Assembly (NCBI GenBank): GCA_002633005.1
Contig: NMRA01000107.1
Span: 391,984-423,673, forward strand
DNA: 31,690 nucleotides
Reading direction: 5' to 3'
Source of the DNA: Phoronis australis
Taxonomy: Eukaryota; Phoronida; Phoronidae
The notes under the pieces were generated by a model. The model was not told the DNA's origin. It saw nothing but the letters and a program-made list of their open reading frames with translations, and searched no databases. A program made the translations under genes and the position numbers. Position 1 is the first letter of the stretch. Every line of letters starts with the position of its first letter. This document shows positions 10,532-21,600 of this stretch, in pieces.

Positions 10532-10571
10532 GACCCAGATTGTTACAGTTTTGACAACTTTTTTGGGCCTG

Positions 10572-13143
10572 CTCAGAGCTCTAAAGTACTCGACATTGAT
10601 TTCAACGAATCGAATGTCTGACAATGCAACGACGAGAATTGAATATTTCACTCAAATAAAATCCCGAAAAAACGTGACAGCGGATTTGTTTGCAAACAAA
10701 TATTCACAGTCATGACATTACAAAATTAAAGTGATATGTATGTATTCATTAGATTTAAAATATCCTTAGTTAATGCATGGTGTAAATACATAAGCGTTCT
10801 TTATATCAAAACATTTACACCCCATTCACACTGGAGTCGTATATAGCCAAATGAATAATAGTTACTTTATCAAACAAAAAGTCATTTCTTCAAGTGTCAT
10901 GTTGTAATATCAAGAATTTCATTTTTCAACCCGCAATGCAAACAAGGGTGTTTGGAATTTAACCTAGCTCTGCATATATGGCGTTCTCCTAACCAAATAA
11001 TAAGATCGATTACATGTCTGGCTCCCACTTTTCCGACAAGGTACTTTGTTGTTTTATAGCCGTGGACAAAGTCGATAAAGTTTATAACTTCACGGAGTCT
11101 AACTCATCCAACACTAACCTCAAAAATATGTTTTCTGCCGTAAAACGGATAACGTCCCTTAACTTTCAGCAAAAAAGTCGTAACCAATAGGTTGCCCTTC
11201 GTTACATGTAACAGGCGAACTTCTACCGCGGTGAACACCACGCCTCGTCTAATCATATTTTTTCGGTAATGGTCGGTTATAACGTGTGTGCATTTTGAGA
11301 ACCAATTTTCTTCACTAAGTAACGGGCATGAAACTGGTTCTTAAAATAAGGGTCCATCATATCCGACAGTTTTTGAATCAATGTAATACGTCACTGACAT
11401 GTACAAAAGTCTTCTCGAGATGAGGTTTTATCAGTATACAATAAATGGCAATGTTGTGATTTATTTATGGCTCAGTTTGTACTTCAGTGAAATGACAGCT
11501 GCTCTGAAGACGTTTGTTTCCCAGAATTTGCAAGGATACCATGAATGTTTTAGTATAAAATTGGGTAAACCAACTATAGTTGAACAACAAAACAAAAAAT
11601 AGTTGGCGCGGTGAAATTGATATTGTGAAATTTCATTTTTTTATCCAAGCGCACAATTTCTCGTATGCTGGCATACTTCTCTTCAGTCTTTTGTTTTTCG
11701 AAGGGTTTTAGGAGATTACAGTTTGGTGTCGTTTATCAAGTGCGTGTGTAGAGTTTATGGGCCTGATTTTTTTACCACTGGCACGCCTTCTGAAAGTCCT
11801 GAGAGATCGTGAAATTAGTATAGCGTCCACATGTTCCATCCTGCCTTCTGGTTGGACGTCTGATTTGCTATCCTCATAGAAAAAAAACACAGTCGTGTGA
11901 CCGCTCGTCATACGTCTGATCTGTCCTCTTCCGACTCTTTTGACGGTAAATCAGTCTTTTTATCGTGAGAAACTTATTTCCCGATGACGTGCTTTGTGGT
12001 TACTATACTCTGCTAGCCACGTATTGTGACAACACATGCCAGAGCGACAATCTATGCTACAACGTTCTAACTTCTGATAAGAAGTTATATCTGCCTTCTA
12101 ATAAAATATATTACACACCTGAACGCTGTAATTGTTGCCAAAGACCTGGGTATGCGCTCATGTTACCTATAACAGCTTTATCTTAGTTTTCATTTTAGAT
12201 ACTTTCAATACCAAGCAGAAATTTTGCTACCATGACGTATATTTTGATATGCTAATTCTAAGACTGGATTTTTCTCATGGCAGCTGGCCAATAATCGTAT
12301 GCGTGACTGACTAAATCTAATAGGGCCCTCAAATAACTTTAAATTAAATGAATAATTCTTGTCACCCGAGTCCCCACCCTAGCTTTTGAAAGAGACAACA
12401 CTGATCGGCTGTCGCTTTGATAAGAAAAAGACCTTGGACATACACGTGTTTGTTTAACCAAGGGACAACTGTTTGTTTATTCATATGATAACGCAGTGCA
12501 AGGGAATCATAACTACCCAAACTTCATGAGCGAGAAGAGAAAGCGTCCTTATAAGTGTTTTTGGAGTTTGTGCTGCATACAACGAACTCAGGTATGTAGC
12601 GAAACGTGAGTGCATACATCCCTCTGTTCTAGCATGCTCTCATTCCTTTTCCACATCAAAGTACAAATTCAGAGATGACGTCCTGGGAGAATTTGAACCG
12701 CCAGCGTCCATGGGATAATTCGGTTGTCCCCCACCATTACCGCGGATACTAGTCTTGTAAACCAATCGTTGCCTTTGTCAAAAGAGACTGTAAAATACGA
12801 GACACGGTCATTCTTTAGGCCTGACTTAAAGACAAATTGATATCAATTGCACCCTGCACTCAGACAACGATGCATTTGTTTCACCGGCAAACTCAATTAA
12901 TGCACTTCCCTTTCGCCAGTAAAACCACAGTTTATAGATTAAGTCATTCACAACATGGTCATAAATGCTTGAATTTGGTTGCTAACAATTTTTTTATTAT
13001 ATTTTAATTATTTCTTCTTCAATTTGTGTACTTTTAATCAAGAAATAAACGCAAAAATTAAAGAAAACTTTTGTGTGACGTCATCAGGGGATCCGATCTC
13101 CGTCAAGTTTTTGTTGTTCTACACCAGCCGCGAGTTCGACTGA
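10572..13143. other. Intergenic, no gene recognised
   Basis: About 2.6 kb without convincing coding, RNA or repeat structure. A B-box-like TGGCGGTTCAAATTCTCCC on the minus strand near 12,685-12,705 stands alone, with no A-box partner. Confidence 0.4.
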
Positions 13144-13335
13144 GTGTTAAGAAAAATTGTATATGGGGATGATGCAATAATAGCAATCGGGCAGACCGTT
13201 GCTTCAGTTTTTGCCCAGAAATGCCACGTGTTCGTGCGTCGGACACGGGTATGGCACTACACGGTAGAGCAAGCGATCAGTTCAAGGGCAACTGTGTGCT
13301 CAGCCCATTTTGAAGAATCGTGCTTCGTTCCGTAG
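13144..13335 (+). pseudogene. Possible THAP zinc-finger domain remnant
   Basis: A short open frame ends with VCSAHFEESCF at about 13,294-13,326. This resembles the C-x2-H-F part of THAP DNA-binding domains (C2CH zinc), where forms such as SICSEHF-x4-F are typical. A Trp lies about 15 residues upstream, also THAP-like. The first Cys pair of the finger is not visible in this frame, there is no ATG at the start, and a stop follows three residues after CF. It is therefore at most a broken copy, perhaps from a domesticated or P-element-like transposase. The similarity is short and could be coincidental. Confidence 0.3.
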
Positions 13336-13515
13336 AAACGGAGATTTGTTTAAGGTTTCTCCAACGTGTAAGTGCATTTGATAGTGAGTATGAGCCTCAC
13401 CATCAAAGTGTGACTGAGAAAACGAATGTGGTTACAATACGTTTCCATCAGTATATTTTCAGTATTCAAGATTTTGGGGAATGCATGCTATCGCCACATA
13501 TACGTCAATATCCAA

Positions 13516-13663
13516 CAGGGGCGGATCCAGATTTTAGTTGGGGGCAGGGCAGAGTATTGGCCAGGATTTTGACCGTAAGACATTCGCAACCCAAATCGCC
13601 AAATGGAATCTGGAGTTTCAGGCGGGCCATGGCCCCCTTGGCTCCCCTCTAAATCCGCCACTG
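13516..13663. mobile_element. hAT-like MITE, about 148 bp
   Basis: The ends CAGGGGCGGATCCAGATTTT and (reverse complement of the right end) CAGTGGCGGATTTAGAGGGG form terminal inverted repeats. They match the CAGnGGCGGATnTAG type common at hAT transposon ends. The 8-bp flanks (ATATCCAA and CCCAATAG) are not identical, so the target duplication has decayed or the ends are misplaced by a few bases. There is no transposase inside. Confidence 0.6.
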
Positions 13664-14004
13664 CCCAATAGTAGGAAACGGGATGTAAATGTTACGCAAA
13701 TAAATTGAGGTCACATCCGCAGCAGGCACAGAGGCTGGAGTCGGACACTGGACCAAAATAATCGGCGAATCACAACGGTACAAAGCTTTCATGATTTTGT
13801 AACAGACAAGACAGAAACGAGTATTATTTACCGGAAACAAAATCCAATTACCACCACTACAATTAAATGTGCTCGTTCCTGAAAATCAGTGTCCGCTATT
13901 CGCGACTGAGCATTGACAGTCAGGGTAAAAGCTTAGGTTAGATATACAGTTCGAGATACACATTACTCGACACTGGTGCTTAGAAAATTAAATCGTGATT
14001 CAGT

Positions 14005-14120
14005 AAAAGTCTGTCCGCAGACTGAGTAGGTTTCGACTCGGCTTCACTCGCAAAAGACGCCGGGGCGTTTGTGAGTGTCGAGTTCGTACGGCCTCAAAAA
14101 CTCGAAGTCTGCCGATATGG
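14005..14120. repeat. Imperfect palindrome centred near 14,061
   Basis: CACTCGCAAAAGACGCC and GGCGTTTGTGAGTG pair around a 2-nt centre. Outward pairing continues with interruptions (CGACTCG/CGAGTTCG, then CCGCAGACT/AGTCTGCCG). The total arm length is about 55 bp with several mismatches. Origin unknown; probably a foldback repeat. Confidence 0.55.
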
Positions 14121-15516
14121 CGAGGTCTCATTACCTGTTTTACCTATGACCTGCGTGTCGTTCCACCCCCATCTCCATAACTTTCTTTATAAAAATCGTC
14201 AAGCTTGGTTTCTAAGGCTAAGTAACTTACAAAATCACTACTATCCGCCATTGAATATATACTGTCAACTGATCAAAGTCTTCCACTGATGACATCACGT
14301 GGCGAGAAACCAAAAAAAAATTCTTTAAAATTCAAAATTCTTCAATTATTTCCCAAAATAAGTGTTTGTTTGGTTAGATATTGAATTATAAAATTATTAT
14401 ACTCAATAAGAAACCTCAACTAGTGCAAAAATGTATTGTAGGAACGCTTTAAATGGTATTGAGCTAATCATAATAATGTCGAATCGTCAAATAAAATTCA
14501 TATTACACTAGGTTTTAGGGCCGAAAATGCACTTTTTGGATTTTTGATGAATGAAACAGACTTCTTGAAGTTGACTTGTGTAGCATTTCAACAAGATCAG
14601 TTTGGATTATTATTTAATTATAAATCGTCCATTCTCGCCGTTGGCTGCCATTCACAGAAATCGAGGTCGGCATCTTTATCAGTTACGGCTTGCTGAGTAG
14701 AATTTTGTTCGGCTATCGAAGTGTCGGACTGCGACTGCTGAGTCCGTGAACTCGACCCTTCTTGTAGTTGATCTAAAAAAATTTTTTGTCGCCCATTGTG
14801 TCACTTCACGAGACAGACAAGGTATTCAAATATTTAATCAAGATAATAGTCACGTGTCCGCGAGCTGAAAAAAAAACATCTCGAAAGCACTTTCACCTGG
14901 CACTTCATTTAAAATTAATTCAATGTAAAACGATTCCATGTTTTAAGTAGCGCATTTTCTATAAAAAAAAAAGTTTTTGTGGATTAAAACTCACGTAATG
15001 TTGAGCAATAAAGGACGCTGAAAACAACATTAGCATTGCAAACTAAATGACAGTAGTAGGCTACATTATCACCACGGGTACCAGACTAAGAAAACCGTGG
15101 CTGCTAGGAAAAAAGTGAACCAGGAAAATGTCCCATTTCAGCTAACTTCGGAACATCATAACTCAAACGTGTGGTTGATCGGTTTCACACGAAGATTTGA
15201 GATTATCCTTTATGTACTGTCCTCCAAAGCGTTGTTAGAAATAATGACTGTTTTTAAAACTTTTGTGTATCATGATGACGGGAGATGACACAGGGGCTAG
15301 AGGGGTAAAATATTATAGCAAATTTTGGTTGACGTAATATGGTAGCGCTGTAATATTCAGTTCTTCTAAAGTATTGGAACACTGCAACTGAGCAAAAATG
15401 ATAACCAATTTGTATCTACCAATCAAAATTCCATTAATTTGGTGAATATTGACCAATATTCAATTTTCACCTCTTCATGTTTTACTGAACTGGGCTTGCA
15501 CAACTTTGTGCTATGT
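14121..15516. other. Intergenic, no gene recognised
   Basis: AT-rich sequence with homopolymer A runs and no recognisable coding, RNA or repeat structure. Confidence 0.4.
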
Positions 15517-15690
15517 AATTAGTTCTCTTTTCACACCGGGAACTCACTCAAATTGTTTCAAGAGTGTTGCTGTTGATGTTTGTAAAAGACTTTTTATTTC
15601 AATATGGAGCTAGGCCGCAGAGAAGTGCAGTAGAGGAAACTAGTGGCAGTCAAGGAGGCCAAAGTTTGACAAAGCTGAATTTGTCTGTTG
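15517..15690. repeat. Dispersed repeat, copy 2
   Basis: Diverged relative of 9538-9700, sharing CACTCAAATTGTTTCAA-AGTGTT and a downstream AGTTTGACAAA block in the same orientation. An open frame of about 100 codons spans and follows it, but the frame does not match any family I recognise. Confidence 0.45.
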
Positions 15691-18238
15691 AGTTGGTACC
15701 TATCTATGGTTTGTACCGATTAAGATATTGTGCGAGTATCTGTAATCCAGAATTGAGGCTGTACTTTGCCAGTCTTACATGTTCCTACTACTTGCCTCAA
15801 AACTCCTGCTTTATCGAACATTTTGTTAACAGATATCATCGCCCTTCCACATTTCTTTCATTTGAAACGGCTTGAAACAGCTAAATTCCTTCTTTTGGCA
15901 TGAACGTAAAGATGTTGCAGCCATTTGTAATCAAAATAGTTTTATATCCTACCATTAGGTGGCGGTGAGTGGCTTTTCAACTCTGGTCAAGACTAATATG
16001 TCACCGAGGCAAAAAGTCTATCCCAACAAACAAGAATTTCAAAAACGCGTTTTTCGACCGTAAAATCGGTTATATTCCTTTAAAGGGTGACACTATCAGC
16101 GAGAACAGTGGTTATCTGATATTAGCCCCAGCGCGGACTCGTCTAACCTGCGATCCCCGCGGCCGCACCCCATCACTTTATCGACGGACTTAAATCCCAT
16201 TTTATAACTGGCACAACAGTTAAGCGTATTTCACTGGTAAAATCGCTGACCTTGATTTTTGAGAATGTCTGGCACGACGAAAATTGATGTTTTCTAACAA
16301 GATCGCAAGAACTAACGGAGTTGTTTTGGAACTTTGGTCACAGCTATCCAAGGACAATTCCAGAAATGCGTTTCGATCGGTGGTAGAACCGAAAATGTCC
16401 TCTTTAGAGAAGTAATCCTTCTAACTTCGAGTAGTTAAATTTATTCGAATAAAAGAACTGGAAAAAGGCTTGCGGCGGAAATGTGCCATTTTTAAACGTC
16501 ATCAATCCTTACGTGAAATTGCGGCATGTCAAGACTTTATCAAAGCAATAGTTGCTTCATGAAAAACCGTGAAAGGAGCTCAAACATATCAGTTTTGATA
16601 AGCGTAGTTTGTCAGTGGAAACGTAAACAACACACAATTCTTTATCAGAGACTTTCTACCAAAATAGCGGCGTTTTCGGAATCCAGTCCCATACTGAATG
16701 CTAGCTCTTTTTCCTTCCTGTCATGAAAGTAAATTAGACTCATTCACTCTCAGGACAACGGAGATAACAGCACTCATTGAAGACAAAATTTTTGATCGCT
16801 GATGTCTACGTTGTCTCAGGGTCAATAAAAACTGCGACAATATTGACAGACAATGAAACAAGTTGGAGAATTCCAGTTGGTGCACCTGCTATCCGAGAGC
16901 AGAAGAAAATTCTCTCAAAAGTGTCCAAAACGAAGCCTAAGAACCCTGATGGGTTGAAAGCACAGGTGATGTAGGGGGCCACGAGGCATGTCTCCCCCTC
17001 AGCTAACGACCACAAAATGTCATCAGAATGCCGTTTTTTGGAGATTACTCGGAAATTTTGGTTCGAAAATTGTTATTGGTTCTCTTACAGCATCCAAGAT
17101 CACGGCGTCATCTTGGTCATGCTTCGAGTGGAAGCCTGTGGTTTGTGTTAAAATACTGCAATTAGCGGTCCCTATAATTACACACGGCTATAAAACGTTA
17201 GACATGCACCGAATGAAGTTCAATGCCTTCATAGCTGTCTGGTGTGGTAACGTCTAACCTATACTTTGGTACGTCCCGTATCAGAATGACCCACTCCTTT
17301 CTTCGCATCTGGCTCGCTCCGTCACTACTTCTCGCTACGCAGGGTACATATCATTGGCTGCTTTTGAGAAGCGTCATGTACACACCTCCGCTGAATTGGC
17401 TTATCAACAAACATCATATTCATGTATATCGTAAATTCGCACTATCGTCTTATCGCTTCACTTACGGTCATAGTTTAAACTGACGCCCCGAAGTGTAACG
17501 TAGGCCTATAACAACATACTTCCCTATATTTGTCGGAAGACAGTGTTACTGACAAACCAAAAGCATCCAACAAAACAACATAAGACGGAAGAGAACGGAG
17601 GAACGGTAGGTCTTCTCACTTTTAAATCATTTCGTACTAACCGACTATATGTTCACCGATAACTCCTTTTCCCTCCCTTGCAAGAGAAGTTCCAGCCATG
17701 TTTTGGTCTTTGCACGCAATATTGAGCTGATTTAATTTTTGTCCGTTGTTTGCAAGTCATCGGTTAAATTGTTTTCAATCGTGCGATCAAACAATGAGTT
17801 TTAGTTCAGGTCTGACACGTGGTAGCAATCGTTAACTCTGAACTGGTGACAAGTTCAATATAGATGTTGAGTTTTGCGCCTGATGCATTGGTTAGACATG
17901 AGATTAGAGCGCACACAATTATATAAGCATTGGTTGTGGCAGAGATACCATGCACCAGTTGTTCACAATCGAAGTAGCATTCTGATTCCATTCTTTAGTC
18001 AGTTTTGACGTTTTTCTAATACTAAGCTCACATGAGTGGCATAGCGCAAGAATATTCACGCTATGATTTTAGCTGGACAGATCGTCTAGTGTCTGCGAAG
18101 ACGTAATTTTATCCAGCAGATATGTTTGTTTCCTCACCACCCGAGTGGCTTTTCAGCGGAAATTGATGTCAAAAAAAGTTCATTCTCTGTCATAAATTTA
18201 TCCGATGTGTCAATAAAGCAAAGGCCTCTTTCCCAGCT
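15691..18238. other. Region upstream of the MFSD2 gene, no gene recognised
   Basis: This stretch should contain the MFSD2 promoter and any non-coding first exon. I see no TATA box or CpG-rich block that can be assigned with confidence, and no coding frame that resembles a known family. Confidence 0.35.
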
Positions 18239-18263
18239 TGTGTGTGTGTGTGTGTGTGTGTGT
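18239..18263. repeat. (TG)n microsatellite
   Basis: About 12 uninterrupted TG dinucleotides, 0.25 kb upstream of the MFSD2 start codon. Confidence 0.95.
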
Positions 18264-18496
18264 TTTTGACTTGAGGTATGAGCAACCTGGATACTAAACG
18301 ATTGCTAGTAGCCAAGACGCCATCCTGTATAGTTTTGGGGTAACTCAAAACTCCAGCAAAGTGCCATAAAAGCAACCCTTGACACCGTTCAAATAACTGG
18401 CATTTTTTTGCACCTAGTGATCAGCCAGCATGTGAACCAGGTCTTTGCGATTTTGTTGCAGACTTGTCCATCTTACGATTATTTGCAGGAGTCAGA

Positions 18497-18643
18497 ATGA
18501 CAGCGCCATCTGACGGCAAGAAGACAGAGGAGAAGCTGTCCATGTTGTCGATGATATGTTTCGGTATGGGTGGAATGCCTTCTATGGTCTGCAACACGGC
18601 CATTAATTTTTTCATTCCCCTATTTATTTTGGAAGTTGTAAAG
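18497..18643 (+). CDS. MFSD2A: MFSD2 exon 1
   Basis: Encodes residues 1-49, starting MTAPSDGKKTEEKLSMLSMI and including FGMGGMP and the rest of helix 1, which match YALGGAP in the human protein. It ends GTTGTAAAG|GTAAATG, phase 0. The start ATG is the first in frame after the stop at 18380. A splice acceptor may lie at about 18482-18488, making the ATG exon the second exon. Confidence 0.9.
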
Positions 18644-21600
18644 GTAAATGTACATCTTATTTTTTAAAGTTCTTTGCTTGTTATTTTTTCAGTTTTTTAG
18701 CATCACGATAGAACCATGAGGTTAAGTTTAGACTTGTCTGAGCATTCAAATAGCTACGAAACTATAATAATTAGCCTGAAACAAATGTATCAGAACACAG
18801 AAAACCTTTACATTTTTGATTTGATACACTACACATCTCATCTTATTAAAATTTAACAAAATATAAAAGGCTGAATCATAGCAAAACAACGGTATCAATA
18901 ACAAGACCAAATTTCTTTTCGAAATGTTCCAGATAAAATCTCAAAAATGCTGCTGAACAATGTTCGCGGTTACCACTTTATCATTATCATTTTATGCTAC
19001 TTTCCCCTTTTCTCACAGAAAAAACATAAAAGTCATATTTCTGATAGCTCTTCATGCACAAATGAATCAATTCATGAGCAATTCCTACCAGGGTTTTGTA
19101 GAAAAAGTGCATAACGCATGGTAACTGAAAGTTTCACGTGAATCCGATATAAAGTGAATTTAGTAAATCACGTTTTCAGCTTTATTTTTGTTAAAACTTC
19201 ACAAAACGTACGTAATATTTATGCTGGCGTTATATTTTTCTATTAATGAAGCTCACTATGTGTTTTGAGCCTTTTCTTGCTCCTGTAACATGACTTCCTG
19301 AAAGTTGAATTTTAGTGTGCATGCGCAGATTCTGTTCGCGAACGTTTCCTTAAAAATATAACTTTTTGGATGGTTTTGTACACTAACAAATTTGCCAAGT
19401 TTCGACCTGAAAGACACATATTCAGCTTCAGGTACATTTAGTTACGTCAAGAAACAACACCATAACACTTTTATGTGTTTTGGGGTTTGTTTCTTAGAAA
19501 GCTTCATTTGGGTGTACGTACATATAACAGTAATAGATAGACGGCTGCTGTCAATTTTGAATTCTTAGCTGATGCGCTTTTAGATTTGTATGAAAACGAT
19601 AATCCGATCTTAAATTGGTGCCAGATGTAGCGATTACTCAAGTCACAGACAATAGTATATATTTCTCATTTCTAAATTCCCAATTTTAGGGTTTGGCAAC
19701 CCAGTAAAGTCTCAAGTGTTTTCTTAAAATCGCTGATGGTTTCGATGCTTTCGTTGATAACGGAAATACATTCCTGTCACGGTACTTTAGGGATTATTAT
19801 GAGGCCGACTTTATGATAGTAAAAGGCCTAATTTGACGTTCGTTTTCAGCAAGCTAAACAAGGCGAAATGCAACTTAAACTTTGTTCTTCTTCCGTTTTT
19901 AAAGCTGCAGCCGTATGAAGTGTCAATCATAGTGTTTACTGGGAAATTCTGGGACGCAATGACTGACCCGATTGTGGGGTATCTGGTCAGCAGATCCCCC
20001 TGTCGACTCAAGGGAAGACTAACACCATGGTAAGATGAAACTGGCTGTAGACTCGTCTTCCATTGAAATTTGGACTAACAAAACTTACCGCTATAAATCT
20101 GGTTCAACTTTTTCTTTGCTCAGAGTAAGAATGATTCATGGGCTAGGGATGATCTGAGAAGTCGTTGTAATTGCTTGAGACAGGGCTAGACTAAAGTTGG
20201 CTTGTCGCGACGGATCGTTTTACAAAACTACCACGTGGTCTCAGACATTAACGAATTGTAAGTTCTTCCCGTATCCAAGAAATCTTTCGTCATCTTTAAG
20301 GAAACCAATTTATATAGAAAAGATCAACTTGAAAATTTCTTTAACGGTCGAAGGCAGGTTTGTAGCCATTTTTAATAATTTTTATTCCCCTTAGTATTTA
20401 CCCTTAATAGATGGATAGCTATTTCATTCGATTTATACGGCGTGTGATTGATTTGTGCTATTGGAGTGGCTACTTGGTACCAAGAGTTCTTTTTATTGTA
20501 AAACATGTCGTTTAGATATATACACCTGTTGTCAGATAACAGATAAAATGGGGATGGAGAGACAAATTACTAGCCGCTCTGCAAGCGACTGGACAGATTT
20601 GCACAGAATAAGTTCAGTTGTTGGTTGTTCAACAACGGCATTACGGCGAGCGACCGTGTGATGTTAATGGGCTATTTTCATCTTTATGTTGCCGAGCTCA
20701 GGGCCCAAGGTCTAAAATCTGAACTCTATCTTTGGAGCTCTGTAAACTGGTTTTTGACAGTTTCTGTTCTACTTTGCAGTATAATTACGTCACACTCAAG
20801 ATTAGTGGTCTATGTTTGTCAAGTTTCCAGTATTTAATGGTTTACGTACGATGGTCAAAAATTCATAATAGATCAGTCATGCATTCAAACTTAATTCTCA
20901 CGTTTAAGCACGAGATTTTGACGCCAGTTTTATGTCGATGTCGTCAGGATTAGACCACAGGCGCTGGAGTTCCTCAATCACGACTGACGACACTAACTAA
21001 TGGTTATGAGTCATCGGGAAATTCGAGCGCCTGTGGATTAGACATTCATTTTTATGAATTAAAATATAGTCAAGCACAAAACAACAGAAACAGAGTACGT
21101 AAAGGACAACAGAACGTGTCAAACATATAATTTTCAGGGTACGCTGGTGATACTAGCCAGTCCCGTATATTCCCACTGCATGAATTATCATAAAGTTTAC
21201 AGCCTCACTTCACGGCGTTTACTCTAACGCACCATTTCCAGCAGTTCCGTCCATTTTCAGGATTCTGTTTTCGTCCCCTATCGCCAGCACGTGGTACTTC
21301 CTGTTTTGGTACGTTCCCGACATCCCGCGCGAAGCCTATCTCGCCTGGTACCTCATGGCATATTGTTTATTTCAAACGTTCATGACCGTAAGTATGAGTT
21401 AGTGTTGATGACATCATTCAGCATTGCACGAGTTTTCACTTGTTTTAAAAAAATTAAAAAACACACACGGATCGCATTGCGGAGTTTGGCTGAGTTAAAA
21501 TTTACAGTGCACACGTGTGTGCCTCGTAATACGCAGGGCTGTAAAAAGTATTAGAAATTCCACTATTCACTTTTGTTTACTGTTTTTTTTTTGTAGTGCA

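Noticed and set aside
12680-12710. B-box-like GGTTCAAATTC on the minus strand
   Set aside because: No A-box at proper spacing and imperfect T-stem; insufficient for a tRNA or SINE.
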